Source: Solirubrobacterales bacterium (GTDB lineage Bacteria > Actinomycetota > Thermoleophilia > Solirubrobacterales > 70-9). From it: 64,000 bases of DNA. Shown piece after piece: positions 18,864 to 28,855 of the stretch. The stretch spans positions 186,001-250,000 of the forward strand of contig JADJRQ010000002.1 in NCBI GenBank assembly GCA_016712175.1, given 5' to 3'. A program made the position numbers and the translations under genes. The first letter of the stretch is position 1; the number at the start of each line of letters is the position of its first letter. The notes below the pieces were generated by a model. That model searched no databases and had not been told where the DNA came from. It saw only the letters and a list, made by a program, of their open reading frames with translations.

Positions 18864-19987
18864 TCACGCCCGCGTGCGGCGGAAGCGGCCGAAGAGGCCG
18901 GATTCTTTCGGCCTGCGGTTCTCTTCAGTCAGGGTTCCGTCAAGATCGTTGACCAGCTTGAGCTGCTCCTCCGAGAGGTTGGCCGGAATCACCACGTTGA
19001 AAACGAATCGGTGGTTGCCGCGCCGTTTTGAGGTTCCTAGCTGCGGCAGACCCTTGCCCTTGAGAGCGGTCTCGGCGCCGGGCTGGGTGCCGGCCGGGAC
19101 TTCGATCTCGTCCTCGCCGTCGAGTGTCCCGGCTTCGACCGTGTCACCACTTATCGCTTTGGTCGCGTCGACCGGGATTACCGTGATCAGGTCCTTGCCG
19201 TCGCGGATCATGTTCTCGCGTTCGGCCACCGGACTTCGACGTAGAGGTCCCCGGACGGGGCGCCGGGCTCACCGGCGTGGCCGGCCCCGGCGATGCGGAT
19301 TCGCTGGCCGGATTCGATTCCGGACGGCACATCGACCTTCAAAGCCTTTGAGGTATGGCTGCGGCCGAGTCCGGTGCAGACCTCACATGGCTTCTCTGCG
19401 GTCTTGCCCTCTCCGTGACAGACGTCGCAGGGCACGGCGCGGACCATCTGGCCGAAGGCGGTATTGGCGACCGATCGGAGCTCGCCGGCTCCATCGCATT
19501 TCTCGCAGGTGTGAATGGGTGTTCCCGGTTCCGCTCCGTTGCCATGGCAGTGCTCACAGGTCGCGACAACGTCGAATTCAACTTCCTCGCTCACTCCTTC
19601 GAGCACGTCTTCGAGGCCGATTTCGATCCCGACGCCGATGTCCGCACCGGGAGCGGGACCACGCCGGCCGAAGCCCCCGCCCCCCCCGCCTCCGCCAAAG
19701 AATGCGCTGAAGAGGTCATCAATCGAACCGAAACCCTGCGCCTGGGATGAGAATCCGCCCGACCGGAGACCGTCCAGGCCATACTGGTCGTACGTCTGGC
19801 GCTGCGTCTCGTCAGAGAGGACCTCGTAGGCCTCGGCGGCCTCCTTGAACTTCTCTTCAGCCTCCGGGTCGTGGCCATTCACATCCGGATGGAGCTCCCG
19901 GGCGATCTTCCGGAAAGACTTCTTGATCTCCTGCTCTGTGGCACTCCGGGGAACCCCGAGCACCTCGTAGTAGTCACGCGTGCTCAT
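18864..19987 (-). CDS. dnaJ: chaperone protein DnaJ (frameshifted)
   Basis: Type I J-protein, co-chaperone of DnaK. The J domain carries HPD near residue 33, followed by a G/F region with a run of glycines, then four zinc CxxCxGxG repeats (CEHCHGNG, CEKCDGAG, CDVCHGEG, CEVCTGLG) and the C-terminal substrate domains. A missing G near 19228 (CCGGTGG instead of CCGGGTGG) breaks the frame after DLYVEVR; in the other frame the protein continues VAERENMIRDG to a normal end. The ATG overlaps the hrcA stop (ATGA). Confidence 0.92.
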
Positions 19988-21009
19988 GCGTAGACGTTCT
20001 CGAAGTACTGGGAGAGTTCGCGTGCCGCCTCGGAAACCGAGGCGATCGCCGTTTCGTAATCCATGCGGGTCGGACCGACCACGCCGACCGATCCGAGGTT
20101 CCGGTGGCCGAGGCCGTAGTTGGCACCGACGACGCTGACCGACCGCAGTTCGGGCTGCGGGTTCTCGGCGCCGATCCAGAGGAAAACGGAACGCTCGTCG
20201 ATCGCGGAGCGCATCATGCGCAGGACGCTCGCCCGTTGTTCGAGCGCAGTCATGAGCTGGTCGATCTGCGGCAGGTCCCGCGAGCGGCGCTCGTCAAGCA
20301 GACGGCCGGCGCCTTCGACGTAGAGCGTCTCTTCCGGGTTCTGCTCGAGGTCGACCAGGGCCGGTGACAGGCGCTCGATGAAAGCTGCCTCGGTCGGATC
20401 GAGGCCGGGAGCCGCCAGCCGCGAGGCGATGCGCCGCGCACCGAGGTCGATGCCGACGAGTGTTTCATTGAGGTAGCTCGAGGCCCACTCGACCAGGCCC
20501 GGATCGACCGGTACCTGGAAAGTGAAGGCACGCTTGGTGACGTCCCCCGCAGACGTGATCGCGACGACCATGACCACATCGGGCTGGAGGAGCAGTGCTT
20601 CGACCCGGTGGATCGTCGCGGTGCCGAGCGGTGGTGCAACGACCAAAGCCAGTAGGTCAGTCATGTGCGACAGCGCCGTGGTCGCCTCCCGCATCGCTTC
20701 GTCGACCTCACGCCGGAAGCGCGTCGCGTCGGGTTCCGCCGCGGTCGCCGGAGGCCGGGCAACGGGCCGGAGCATGATCGATTCGACGTACCGGCGGTAG
20801 CCGAAATCGGTCGGCACCCTTCCGGCCGAGGTGTGCGGATGGGTCAGGTAACCGGCAGTTTCAAGCGCGGCCAGCTCAGCCCGGACGGTTGAAGGGCCCC
20901 ATGAGAGCTCGGCGCTTTCGACGATCGCCCTCGACCCGACCGGGCGGCCGGTGTCGAGGTAGGCGTCGACCACAAGGCCGAGAATCAGCTCCTGTCGCTG
21001 GGAAAGCAT
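19984..21009 (-). CDS. hrcA: heat-inducible transcription repressor HrcA
   Basis: 341-aa repressor with an N-terminal winged helix (LSQRQELILGLVVDAYLDTGRPVGSRAI and the recognition segment STVRAELAALETAGYLTHPHTSAGRVPTD, read in two parts) and a C-terminal GAF-like dimer domain ending GPTRMDYETAI. The ATG at 21009 matches the family start; an upstream start would add 19 unrelated residues. It normally represses dnaK/groE via CIRCE, but no CIRCE inverted repeat is visible in front of this gene or elsewhere in the window. Confidence 0.95.
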   Translation of the reverse strand: MLSQRQELILGLVVDAYLDTGRPVGSRAIVESAELSWGPSTVRAELAALETAGYLTHPHTSAGRVPTDFGYRRYVESIMLRPVARPPATAAEPDATRFRREVDEAMREATTALSHMTDLLALVVAPPLGTATIHRVEALLLQPDVVMVVAITSAGDVTKRAFTFQVPVDPGLVEWASSYLNETLVGIDLGARRIASRLAAPGLDPTEAAFIERLSPALVDLEQNPEETLYVEGAGRLLDERRSRDLPQIDQLMTALEQRASVLRMMRSAIDERSVFLWIGAENPQPELRSVSVVGANYGLGHRNLGSVGVVGPTRMDYETAIASVSEAARELSQYFENVYA

Positions 21010-21062
21010 TGACCCATTGTAGGTAGACCCAGTGACCGGGAAGGTGACCGTGGTCCGGCAGC

Positions 21063-21464
21063 TCAACCGGGCGGGATCTCGAGCACTGCGGTGGCGTTCC
21101 GGATGACCTGGCTGTCGCCCTGGGCGGCGACCACATCGACCGTCACCTGATCGCCTTCGACCCCGGTCACCTCGCCAGTGATCGTGATCTCCTGCTCGGG
21201 GAAGCTCATGCCGCGGAACTGGACGGAAAGGCTCTTCAACGCCCGGGGGTCTCCGCCAGCGGCGCCGGCGCTCGTCTTGGCAACCAGGCCCATGACGTAG
21301 AGCCCGTGCAGGATCGAACCGGGAAGACCGACCATCTTTGCGAATTCAGGGTCGATGTGGATCGGGTTGAAATCGCCGGTCGCGCCGGCGTAACGATGTG
21401 GCACGTACTTGTCGGGAGTGACTTTCAGCTCTTCGATCGAATCGCCGGTGTTGAGTTCGCTCAT
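21063..21464 (-). CDS. MaoC-family (R)-hydratase, HadB-like
   Basis: 133-aa single hot-dog-fold protein. The hydratase signature with catalytic Asp and His is in GATGDFNPIHIDPEFA near residue 30. By analogy to mycobacterial HadB it should be the catalytic half of a beta-hydroxyacyl dehydratase. It begins 1 nt after the stop of the companion gene, so both are made together. The start used is ATG at 21464; the upstream open frame overlaps the companion gene and was rejected. Confidence 0.85.
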   Translation of the reverse strand: MSELNTGDSIEELKVTPDKYVPHRYAGATGDFNPIHIDPEFAKMVGLPGSILHGLYVMGLVAKTSAGAAGGDPRALKSLSVQFRGMSFPEQEITITGEVTGVEGDQVTVDVVAAQGDSQVIRNATAVLEIPPG

Positions 21465-21465
21465 T

Positions 21466-21906
21466 TCAGACTCCCCTGACGATGTTGGTCCAGGTGGCGT
21501 GTACGACCTGAGCGCCGTCCTGGTTGACCGAGACGGTTTCAAAAACGTAGAAACCCTTGCCGTCCTTCTCGTAAATCTCCTTGCAGCTCGGGGTCGTAGT
21601 GATCAGGTCACCCGAGCAGACCGGTTCACCCCACTGGAACTCCTGGCCACCGTGGACCATCGCGGCAAAGTTCATCTCGACCTCCGGATCGAACAGGACC
21701 GGGCCCATCGCGCCGGCGCTGTAGACCACGACGAACATCGGTGGCGCGACGATGTTTCGAAAGCCTGCTGCTTTCGCCGCAGCCGCGTCAACGTGGACCG
21801 GGTTATCGATCCCCATGACGTTCACGTACTCGCGAATCTTCTCCCGGCCGATCTCATAATCAAAGGCCGGCCAACTCTTTCCCACCGCATCGGTCTTGAG
21901 GGCCAT
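21466..21906 (-). CDS. MaoC N-terminal-like dehydratase subunit, HadA-like
   Basis: 146-aa hot-dog protein of the HadA/HadC type (N-terminal hydratase domain, FAS1-like). It shows GIDNPVHVDAAAAKAAGF and NIVAPPMFVVV, but lacks a full catalytic Asp/His hydratase motif, as expected for the acyl-chain-holding subunit. With the adjacent gene it probably forms a HadAB-type heterodimer in fatty-acid elongation or a related acyl-CoA/ACP pathway. The carrier and substrate length cannot be read from sequence. Confidence 0.85.
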   Translation of the reverse strand: MALKTDAVGKSWPAFDYEIGREKIREYVNVMGIDNPVHVDAAAAKAAGFRNIVAPPMFVVVYSAGAMGPVLFDPEVEMNFAAMVHGGQEFQWGEPVCSGDLITTTPSCKEIYEKDGKGFYVFETVSVNQDGAQVVHATWTNIVRGV

Positions 21907-21944
21907 GCGGGGAACCTAGCAACGACAACAGTCCGGACGGCCGC

Positions 21945-23315
21945 TCAGACGGGAGCGAACACCACGCGTGAGCCGCCCTGGTGCTTGGCCTCGTACATGG
22001 CGGCGTCACAGTCCCGGAGAGCTGATTCGGGATCGACCACACGGTCTTCGAGCATCAGCAGACCGATGCTGACACCGGGGAGATAGTGGTCTCCACCGGA
22101 ATCGGCAATCTCGATCTTCGACTCCTTGAAAGTCTCGAGGAGGTTTTCGGCAACCTTTGCCGCTGCTTCCCGTTCGATCTTCGGCAGGAGCACGGCAAAC
22201 TCATCCCCTCCCAGTCTCGCAACGAGGTCGGTGTCACGTAGTTCGTGGCGAAGGATGCGCGCGACCTCGCGCAGGACGCCGTCCCCGGCGTGGTGGCCGT
22301 ACGAGTCGTTGACGTTCTTGAAGTCGTCGAGGTCGATCATGATCAGGGCGCCGCCACCGTGTCCGTGGGCTTCGCGATGAAGCCGGTCGGCTAGGAGCGA
22401 GATGAACCAGCGCCGGTTCAGGAGATCGGTGAGGGAGTCGTGCCGCGCCTCATGCTCGAGCCGGCCCTCCTCGCGCCGCCGTTCCGTGACATCTTCGATG
22501 TGCGCGACCGCATTGATCGGATAGGGGTCGTCCGGCTCGCCGACGACGCCGACGTCGAGTGCTGACACGTCGGCCTTCATCTCGAAGCTGGAACCGTCCG
22601 GGCGATGGACCGTCCGCTCGATGGTGAAGCTCGGCTGCTCTCCTTCGAGGATCGCCCGGCTGTCGTCAAGGGCCACGGCAAGCTTTTCCTCCTCGATTTC
22701 CACAAGTCCGTCCTCGGTCAGCCAGATGCCGACTGCTTCGTCCTCCCTGAACCCGGTGATCCGGCGGGCTTCGGCATTCGCGCCCTTGATCAATCCGCCG
22801 CGCTCCAAATCCAGGTGAAGCAGGACAATGCCGTTGGGTGCCCGGTCGAAAGTCTTGAAGAAGAGGACTCGCTCCCGGTCCAGCGCCCGCTCGGCCACTT
22901 TCTGACGGGTGATGTCGGTGGTCAGGGCGAAGACCATCTGATCGCCCGCTTGATTCGTGGCCGGTGTGGCGTTCACCCTGACGTTGTATTCCTCGCCGTC
23001 CTTGCCGGTGACCCGGATCTCGGTGCCGCTGTTCGCCTGGGCCGCGGGTTCCCCTCTGACGACCTCCTCGAACCTCGTAGTGGTTACTTCGGAGTCACCG
23101 GGGTTGACTATTTCCTGGAAGGGCCGGCCCCGGAGTTCTTCCCGCTGATACCCGAGGCGGCTGCCGAGCGAACCGAAGACATCGATGATCACGCCGTTTC
23201 GGTCTGAACCGCCCACAGGGTCTGTCCAGAGAGGGCGAGTACCTCTTCCAACTCCCCGATATGAGTGTTTTCCAGACGCTTCAAGCGCGGTTCTTCTTAC
23301 CTTGTCAGTCGTCAA
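21945..23315 (-). CDS. PAS-PAS-GGDEF diguanylate cyclase
   Basis: 456-aa predicted cytoplasmic signalling enzyme making cyclic di-GMP. Two PAS/PAC units lie at about residues 30-140 and 150-280 (ending DITRQKVAERAL and IEDVTERRREEGRLEHEA), followed by a GGDEF domain from about 290. The active site is an intact GGDEF, with an RDTD inhibitory I-site exactly five residues upstream, so product inhibition is likely. No transmembrane segment or EAL domain is seen. The frame opens with TTG at 23315, overlapping the lepA stop by 11 nt; the true start is uncertain, as no good ribosome-binding site precedes it. Confidence 0.9.
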   Translation of the reverse strand: MTTDKVRRTALEASGKHSYRGVGRGTRPLWTDPVGGSDRNGVIIDVFGSLGSRLGYQREELRGRPFQEIVNPGDSEVTTTRFEEVVRGEPAAQANSGTEIRVTGKDGEEYNVRVNATPATNQAGDQMVFALTTDITRQKVAERALDRERVLFFKTFDRAPNGIVLLHLDLERGGLIKGANAEARRITGFREDEAVGIWLTEDGLVEIEEEKLAVALDDSRAILEGEQPSFTIERTVHRPDGSSFEMKADVSALDVGVVGEPDDPYPINAVAHIEDVTERRREEGRLEHEARHDSLTDLLNRRWFISLLADRLHREAHGHGGGALIMIDLDDFKNVNDSYGHHAGDGVLREVARILRHELRDTDLVARLGGDEFAVLLPKIEREAAAKVAENLLETFKESKIEIADSGGDHYLPGVSIGLLMLEDRVVDPESALRDCDAAMYEAKHQGGSRVVFAPV

Positions 23316-25098
23316 GCTGCAGCACGGCCAGGAAAGCCTCCTGGGGGACTTCTACCCGCCCGACGTTCTTCATACGCTTTTTGCCCTTCTTCTGCTTCTC
23401 GAGCAATTTGCGCTTCCGGGTGATGTCACCGCCGTAGAGCTTCGCGGTTACGTCCTTTCGCACCGCTTTGACTGTCTCTCGCGAAAGGATCCGTGCACCG
23501 ACGGCAGCCTGCACAGGGATGTCGAACTGCTGGCGGGGGATCGTCTTGCGGAGGCGTGAAACCAGGTCCTTGCCCTGGGTGTATGCGAAGTCCTTGTGAG
23601 CAATCACCGACAGCGCATCAACCGTCTCGCCGGCGAGCAGGACATCGACCTTGACGAGCTCCGATGGCTTGTTGCCGATCGGCTCGTAGTCGAGCGACGC
23701 GTACCCCTTGGTCGAAGACTTGAGCACGTCGAAGAAGTCGAGGACGATCTCGGCCAGCGGCAGTTCGTAACGGATCTGGACCCGGTTCGGGCTCAGGTAG
23801 TCCATGTCGACGTGGGTCCCGCGGCGATTCTGGCAAAGCTCCATCACCGCGCCGACATAGTCGGTCGGCGTGATCACCGTGGCCATGATGTACGGCTCCT
23901 CGATCGACTCGATCGATGCCGGGTCGGGCATCTCGGTCGGGCTGCGGACTTCGATCGTCTCGCCGCCGATCAGGTGAACTTCGTATCGCACCGTCGGGCT
24001 GGTCGCCATCAATTCGAGGTTGTATTCACGCTCGAGCCGCTCACGCACGATCTCCATGTGGAGCAGTCCGAGGAATCCGCAGCGGAAGCCGAATCCGAGG
24101 GCGTCGGATGTTTCGGGCTCCCATGACAGGGCGGCGTCATTCAGGCCCATTTTGTCGAGCGCGTCACGCATGTCTTCGTACTGCTCCGTGTCGATCGGGA
24201 AGAGCCCGCAGAAGACCATCGGCTTGACTTCGCGGTAACCGGCCAGCGGCTCGGTCGCCGGATTCTCGAGATCGGTCAGGGTGTCGCCGACCCGGAGCTT
24301 GGCCACGTCCTTGATTCCGGTGATCACGTAACCGACCTCGCCGACGTCGATTTCGTTCACTGGGGTCATGATCGGCCGGAAGAAGCCGATGTCGTCGAGT
24401 TCGGCCTGGGTCCCGTTCTGCATCGCGAGAATCCGGCCGTTCTTCTTGAACTTGCCGTCCATCATCCGGACGTAGGCCACCACGCCCCGGTACTGGTCGA
24501 ATTCCGAGTCAAAGATCAGGGCACGAGACGGAGCCTTGCCATCGCCGCTGGGCGGCGGGACCCGCTGGACGATCGCCTCGAGCACCTCGGGAACCCCGAG
24601 ACCGGTCTTCGCCGAGATCTGAAGAATGTCATCGGGGTCGACCCCGAGCAGGTCGGAGACTTCACCGGCAACCCGTTCCGGCTCGGCGCCGGGCAGATCG
24701 ACTTTGTTGAGGACCGGGATCAGCTCGAGCCCGTTCTCGATCGCGAGATAGGTGTTGGCGACGGTCTGGGCCTCGACGCCCTGGGCGGCATCGACCACCA
24801 GCAGGGCCCCTTCGCAGGCGGCAAGACTGCGTGAGACCTCATAGGAAAAGTCAACGTGACCCGGGGTGTCGATCAGATGGAGGTGATAGGTCTGGCCGTC
24901 GTTCGACTTGAACTCGACCCGGACCGCCTGGGCCTTGATCGTGATGCCGCGTTCCCGCTCGAGATCCATCGAATCGAGGACCTGGGCACGCATCTTCCCG
25001 GGAGCTACCGCCCCGGTGATTTCCAGGATGCGGTCAGCCAGCGTCGACTTGCCATGGTCGATGTGGGCGATGATCGAGAAGTTGCGAATCCGGTCCAT
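23305..25098 (-). CDS. lepA: elongation factor 4
   Basis: 597-aa translational GTPase that can back-translocate ribosomes. G1 is AHIDHGKSTLADR, G2 lies in the ERERGITIKAQ region, G3 is DTPGHVDFSYEV and G4 is NKVD; the LepA-specific C-terminal domain ends in a basic KKQKKGKKRMK tail. The full family length is present. It is on the same strand as the diguanylate cyclase, which overlaps its stop. Confidence 0.97.
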   Translation of the reverse strand: MDRIRNFSIIAHIDHGKSTLADRILEITGAVAPGKMRAQVLDSMDLERERGITIKAQAVRVEFKSNDGQTYHLHLIDTPGHVDFSYEVSRSLAACEGALLVVDAAQGVEAQTVANTYLAIENGLELIPVLNKVDLPGAEPERVAGEVSDLLGVDPDDILQISAKTGLGVPEVLEAIVQRVPPPSGDGKAPSRALIFDSEFDQYRGVVAYVRMMDGKFKKNGRILAMQNGTQAELDDIGFFRPIMTPVNEIDVGEVGYVITGIKDVAKLRVGDTLTDLENPATEPLAGYREVKPMVFCGLFPIDTEQYEDMRDALDKMGLNDAALSWEPETSDALGFGFRCGFLGLLHMEIVRERLEREYNLELMATSPTVRYEVHLIGGETIEVRSPTEMPDPASIESIEEPYIMATVITPTDYVGAVMELCQNRRGTHVDMDYLSPNRVQIRYELPLAEIVLDFFDVLKSSTKGYASLDYEPIGNKPSELVKVDVLLAGETVDALSVIAHKDFAYTQGKDLVSRLRKTIPRQQFDIPVQAAVGARILSRETVKAVRKDVTAKLYGGDITRKRKLLEKQKKGKKRMKNVGRVEVPQEAFLAVLQLDD

Positions 25099-25148
25099 TG
25101 GGTCTGCTGAGTATGGCGAGCCGGACGATTCGGGGGAATCCAGCGGAT

Positions 25149-27224
25149 TCAGCGGCTGGACTGTTGAATCCGCTGGCCACAGAGAGCGGGATCGGGCTTG
25201 CCGTCGAGCCTGTAGATGACCGTCGGCTCCTTGCGCAGTACCCGGGTGACCGCAGGATCATGTGCGATCCAGCCTGACTCCCGGGGAAACCTGCGCTTCG
25301 GCGACGGGCGATCGAGGGTGAGCACAAGGTAGTCGTAGTCCCCCTCAGCGACCTGCTGCCGGAATGCCTCGCAGTTGTCGGTCTTGACGAATCCCCCGTG
25401 TTTCTCGTGGACCCCGATGAACTGGACATCGTTTTCCAGATACTTGCCGAACAACGGATACTGGCGGGTGGCGTTGGTTCCGATCGACTCGCCCTCAACC
25501 CCCTGAGCCCAGGCGAATGCCTTGTTCAGTCCCGGCGTCGTGAAGTCGGGGTTCTCGTATCGATGGTCCAGGTACGAGGTCTGGACAAGTTGTCCGGCAA
25601 GGACCGTGACCAGCACTGTCCCGGATACGAAGGCAACCCGCGCCTTCGTCCAGCCCGACCGGTAGGCCCGGGCAAGGATGATCAAGACGAAGAAGGCAGC
25701 GGCGGCAACGAAGATTCCGCCGAGGATCTGACGGAAGCTTGCCGCTCCACTGATCGAGATCGTGAACGGCGCCAGCAGGGCGATCAACCCGATCACCAGC
25801 CAGCGAACCCCCGGCTTCTGCGGTCCGATCGCGCTGCCGAGAAGCGCCATCGCGACGGCGATCGCCGGTGCCAGATAGCGCAGTCCCGAGACGAATCCCC
25901 TGGGCTCACCGACAGGACCCTCCGCCGATGTTGGTGCCACCAGCCAGGCCAGCACCAGGGCCAGGCCGACCGCGGCGGCGGTACGGCGAGCCGGGCCCGA
26001 GGCGCGGCTGAAACAGAATCCGAACGAGACCAGGACCAGCCCGGCCAGAATGATCCAGCCGTCCCCGAATCCGTCGCCGAAGCCCGGCAGGAACCAGTCG
26101 CTGATCACCCCGGTATCGGTCAGGTAGCCCAAGACCGATCCGGCATCGCGGCCACCGACGTCCTGCGCCGGACCGGGCAGGCTGATCGGCCCAATGCCGT
26201 TGATCCAAGGCAACGGATTGCCGCTGTGGACCAGGTTGCGGAGGTAGAAGTAGAGACCTCCGAGTGAAACCCCTCCGAGCGCCGTGAGAACGGCCCGGCG
26301 ACGCAGAACGGGCTGGGCCAGGACGATCGCGCCAATCACGAGAGCCAATGCCGCCGCGATGAAGTTGACTTTGGTACCGGCCGCGAGACCGGCAGTGATC
26401 GCCACCACCAGGACCGGCCCAAGAGTGATGCGCCGGCCGCCGGCCGCGGCGTTGACCAGGATCGCCAGTGCCGCCAGAACGAAGAAGGTGCCGACGATGT
26501 CGTTCCGGGCCTCCCCCGCCTGATCGGCCACCACGGTCGAGACAAGCACGATCGCAACGCCAGCGAGTGAAATCGGCGCACCGCCGTATGGCCGCCCGAT
26601 ACACCAGGCCGCTACCAGACAGGCAACGAACCAGCCGACGTTGATCAGCGGCGAAGCGAAATCATTGCCGTAAGCGACCATCCCCAACGCGTGGAACAAT
26701 TCGGAGTTCTGCGGGTAGAACCAGCTCAGGAACTGGGGCGCCAGAAAGTGGAGCGAGAAGGTGTCGCCGCTCTGGCTGATCCCGGCCGCAAACGGCCCGT
26801 GGTACCAGGTCGAGTCGAATCCGGTCATGCCGGTCCCGAGCTTCAGACGCATGCCGATCGTGAATGCACCGAGGGCGGCGGCGGCGATTGCGAAGCCGGC
26901 CCAGTTGAGCAAGGTCGAAGCCGGGACATGGACCAGAGGACTTCCGCCCCGTACCGCCGGCAGGCGGCCTCCCCACCGCCAGATCGACGCGGCGGCAAGT
27001 CCGAGCAGGAGCAGCACCAGCCATCCGGAGAGCAGGCCGAAGGTGCCGGGCAGCAGGGTGAGCAGGATCACCGTCAGGATTGCGAGGATCAGCGTCGCGG
27101 TCCAGGCGACGGGACCGCTCCAGCCGGGCAGCAGGCGGGCACGCAGGTTCACCCCGATGTAACCGGCTAGACCGGCACCGGCCAGGAGGCCGAAGGTTCC
27201 GGCCAGATAATGCGAGAAGCTCAA
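25149..27224 (-). CDS. polytopic membrane protein, glycosyltransferase-like
   Basis: 691-aa protein with at least a dozen predicted transmembrane helices and a soluble C-terminal domain from about residue 560. An extracytoplasmic acidic/aromatic loop early in the protein (GFDSTWYHGPFAAGI) resembles the first loop of GT-C (PMT/ArnT-like) lipid-linked sugar transferases, but the match is weak and no sure family is assigned. It begins in an ATGA overlap with murJ, suggesting co-translation and perhaps a role in envelope polymer assembly. The function is an inference. Confidence 0.7.
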   Translation of the reverse strand: MSFSHYLAGTFGLLAGAGLAGYIGVNLRARLLPGWSGPVAWTATLILAILTVILLTLLPGTFGLLSGWLVLLLLGLAAASIWRWGGRLPAVRGGSPLVHVPASTLLNWAGFAIAAAALGAFTIGMRLKLGTGMTGFDSTWYHGPFAAGISQSGDTFSLHFLAPQFLSWFYPQNSELFHALGMVAYGNDFASPLINVGWFVACLVAAWCIGRPYGGAPISLAGVAIVLVSTVVADQAGEARNDIVGTFFVLAALAILVNAAAGGRRITLGPVLVVAITAGLAAGTKVNFIAAALALVIGAIVLAQPVLRRRAVLTALGGVSLGGLYFYLRNLVHSGNPLPWINGIGPISLPGPAQDVGGRDAGSVLGYLTDTGVISDWFLPGFGDGFGDGWIILAGLVLVSFGFCFSRASGPARRTAAAVGLALVLAWLVAPTSAEGPVGEPRGFVSGLRYLAPAIAVAMALLGSAIGPQKPGVRWLVIGLIALLAPFTISISGAASFRQILGGIFVAAAAFFVLIILARAYRSGWTKARVAFVSGTVLVTVLAGQLVQTSYLDHRYENPDFTTPGLNKAFAWAQGVEGESIGTNATRQYPLFGKYLENDVQFIGVHEKHGGFVKTDNCEAFRQQVAEGDYDYLVLTLDRPSPKRRFPRESGWIAHDPAVTRVLRKEPTVIYRLDGKPDPALCGQRIQQSSR

Positions 27225-28855
27225 GCTCGCCGCCGGACGAGATTCATGATCTGTTCGAGCTCGGGCACCCGAAGGATCTGGCAGACAGCCACGTAGGCGA
27301 CGCCGCCGGTGGCCAGCGCAACCGAGATCGAAATAATCTGGCCGACCAGGTCACGGCCGAGCAGGTGGTCGAGCAAGTCCCAGATCTCATACGAAACCCC
27401 CGCCAGGACTGCTGATCCGACCAGGATTCGTAATGTCGAAAAGATGAATGCCGGTGCTTCGATTCCACCGATGCGCGGTCTCAGGAGGATGATCTGGGCG
27501 ATCACCGAGGCCGTCGTCGCGATCGCGGTTGCAGCGACGATCCCGGCGACACCGTACGGCTTGTAGAGGAGGAAAGAAGCGACACCGGTGATGACCAGAT
27601 TGCCACCAGCAATCGCCGTGGGAATCCACGGCTGCTGCATCCCGAAGAAGGTTCGGCTCAGAAGAAGGAACATCCCGTTGGTCGGTAACGAGAAGGCAAA
27701 CCAGAAGAGCGCCGTGGCAACCAGTTCGGTTTGCTCCGGTCCGAATTCGCCTCGCTGGAAGACGATGCGGATCATCGGCTCGGAGAGCACCAGAATCGCC
27801 GCGGTGGCCGGCAGCAATACGAAAACGATCTGGCGCATTCCCTTGGCCAGGGTCTTTCGCAGGTTCTCGTAGTCGCCCCGGTTGGCGAAACGCGCGAGGG
27901 TCGGGAAGAGGACGGTCGCGATCGCCACCGAGAAGATGCCCTGCGGCAACTGGTAGATCCTGAATGCCTTGTCGATTGCGGCCGGTGCTTCATTGCTGAC
28001 AAGACTGCCGAAGAAGCTGTTGATCAGAAGGTTGAAGTTGATCAGGCCCAGGCTGAGGGTCACCGGGATCATCAGCAACAAGACCCGGCGGACGTTCGGA
28101 TCCTTGAAATCGACCTTCAGCGTGAACTTGAACGGCGTGTTGCGCAGGTCCCAGGTCGGGATCAGCAATTGGACCAGGGTGCCTGCGAGGACGCCGATCG
28201 CGTAGGCGTATATCTGGTGCTCCTCGGAGAACATCGGCACCGTGGCAACGACCACGACGATGATCGTGATGTTCCAGAAGAGTGGCGAGATCGCAAAGGC
28301 GCCAAAACGGTCGTAGCTGTTGAGGATGCCGACCACCACACCGGTCACGCCGAGCAGGATGAGGATCGGGAACATGATCTGCGAGAGGACGATCATCAGC
28401 GACTCGACCTCGCCGGTGAAGCCGGGAGCAAAGAGCGGCATCAGGAAACTGGCGAACAGCACGAAAATGGCCGTGATCGCACCGAGGATCATGGTCACCA
28501 GAAGGATCAGGGTCGAGGCCATGCGGAAGGCCTCCTTCACCTTGCCCCGCTCGATCTGCTCGGTGAAGACCGGCACGAAGGCCGGCTGCAGCGCGGCATC
28601 GGCGAACAGTGCCCGCATCAGGTTCGGCACCTGGAAGGCCACGGTGAAGGCCGACATCGGGCCGGAGATGCCGAAGTAGCTCGCCGCGACGACTTCCCGC
28701 GCCAGGCCCGCAACACGAGAGGCGGCGGTCGCGATCGAGAAGAAAGCGGTGGACTTGGCCAGCTTGCCCGGTCCGGCCTTCGTCGCCTTCGTCTTCGTTT
28801 CCGACTCGATCACCGCTTCGGTCAGAGGTGAGGCAATGCCGCCCTCCGCGCCCAT
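27221..28855 (-). CDS. murJ: lipid II flippase MurJ
   Basis: 544-aa MOP-superfamily membrane protein with about 14 transmembrane helices, exporting lipid II for peptidoglycan synthesis. Typical segments are STAFFSIATAASRVAGLAREVV, NLMRALFADAALQPAFVPVF and the LLINSFFGS helix. The start is uncertain: a Glu/Arg-rich frame just upstream (28822-29073) could be a lost N-terminal extension if one G is missing from a G6 run near 28858. The gene leads into the glycosyltransferase-like gene. Confidence 0.92.
   Translation of the reverse strand: MGAEGGIASPLTEAVIESETKTKATKAGPGKLAKSTAFFSIATAASRVAGLAREVVAASYFGISGPMSAFTVAFQVPNLMRALFADAALQPAFVPVFTEQIERGKVKEAFRMASTLILLVTMILGAITAIFVLFASFLMPLFAPGFTGEVESLMIVLSQIMFPILILLGVTGVVVGILNSYDRFGAFAISPLFWNITIIVVVVATVPMFSEEHQIYAYAIGVLAGTLVQLLIPTWDLRNTPFKFTLKVDFKDPNVRRVLLLMIPVTLSLGLINFNLLINSFFGSLVSNEAPAAIDKAFRIYQLPQGIFSVAIATVLFPTLARFANRGDYENLRKTLAKGMRQIVFVLLPATAAILVLSEPMIRIVFQRGEFGPEQTELVATALFWFAFSLPTNGMFLLLSRTFFGMQQPWIPTAIAGGNLVITGVASFLLYKPYGVAGIVAATAIATTASVIAQIILLRPRIGGIEAPAFIFSTLRILVGSAVLAGVSYEIWDLLDHLLGRDLVGQIISISVALATGGVAYVAVCQILRVPELEQIMNLVRRRA

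Noticed and set aside
21010..21062. CIRCE operator in front of hrcA
   Set aside because: No TTAGCACTC/GAGTGCTAA-type inverted repeat is present.
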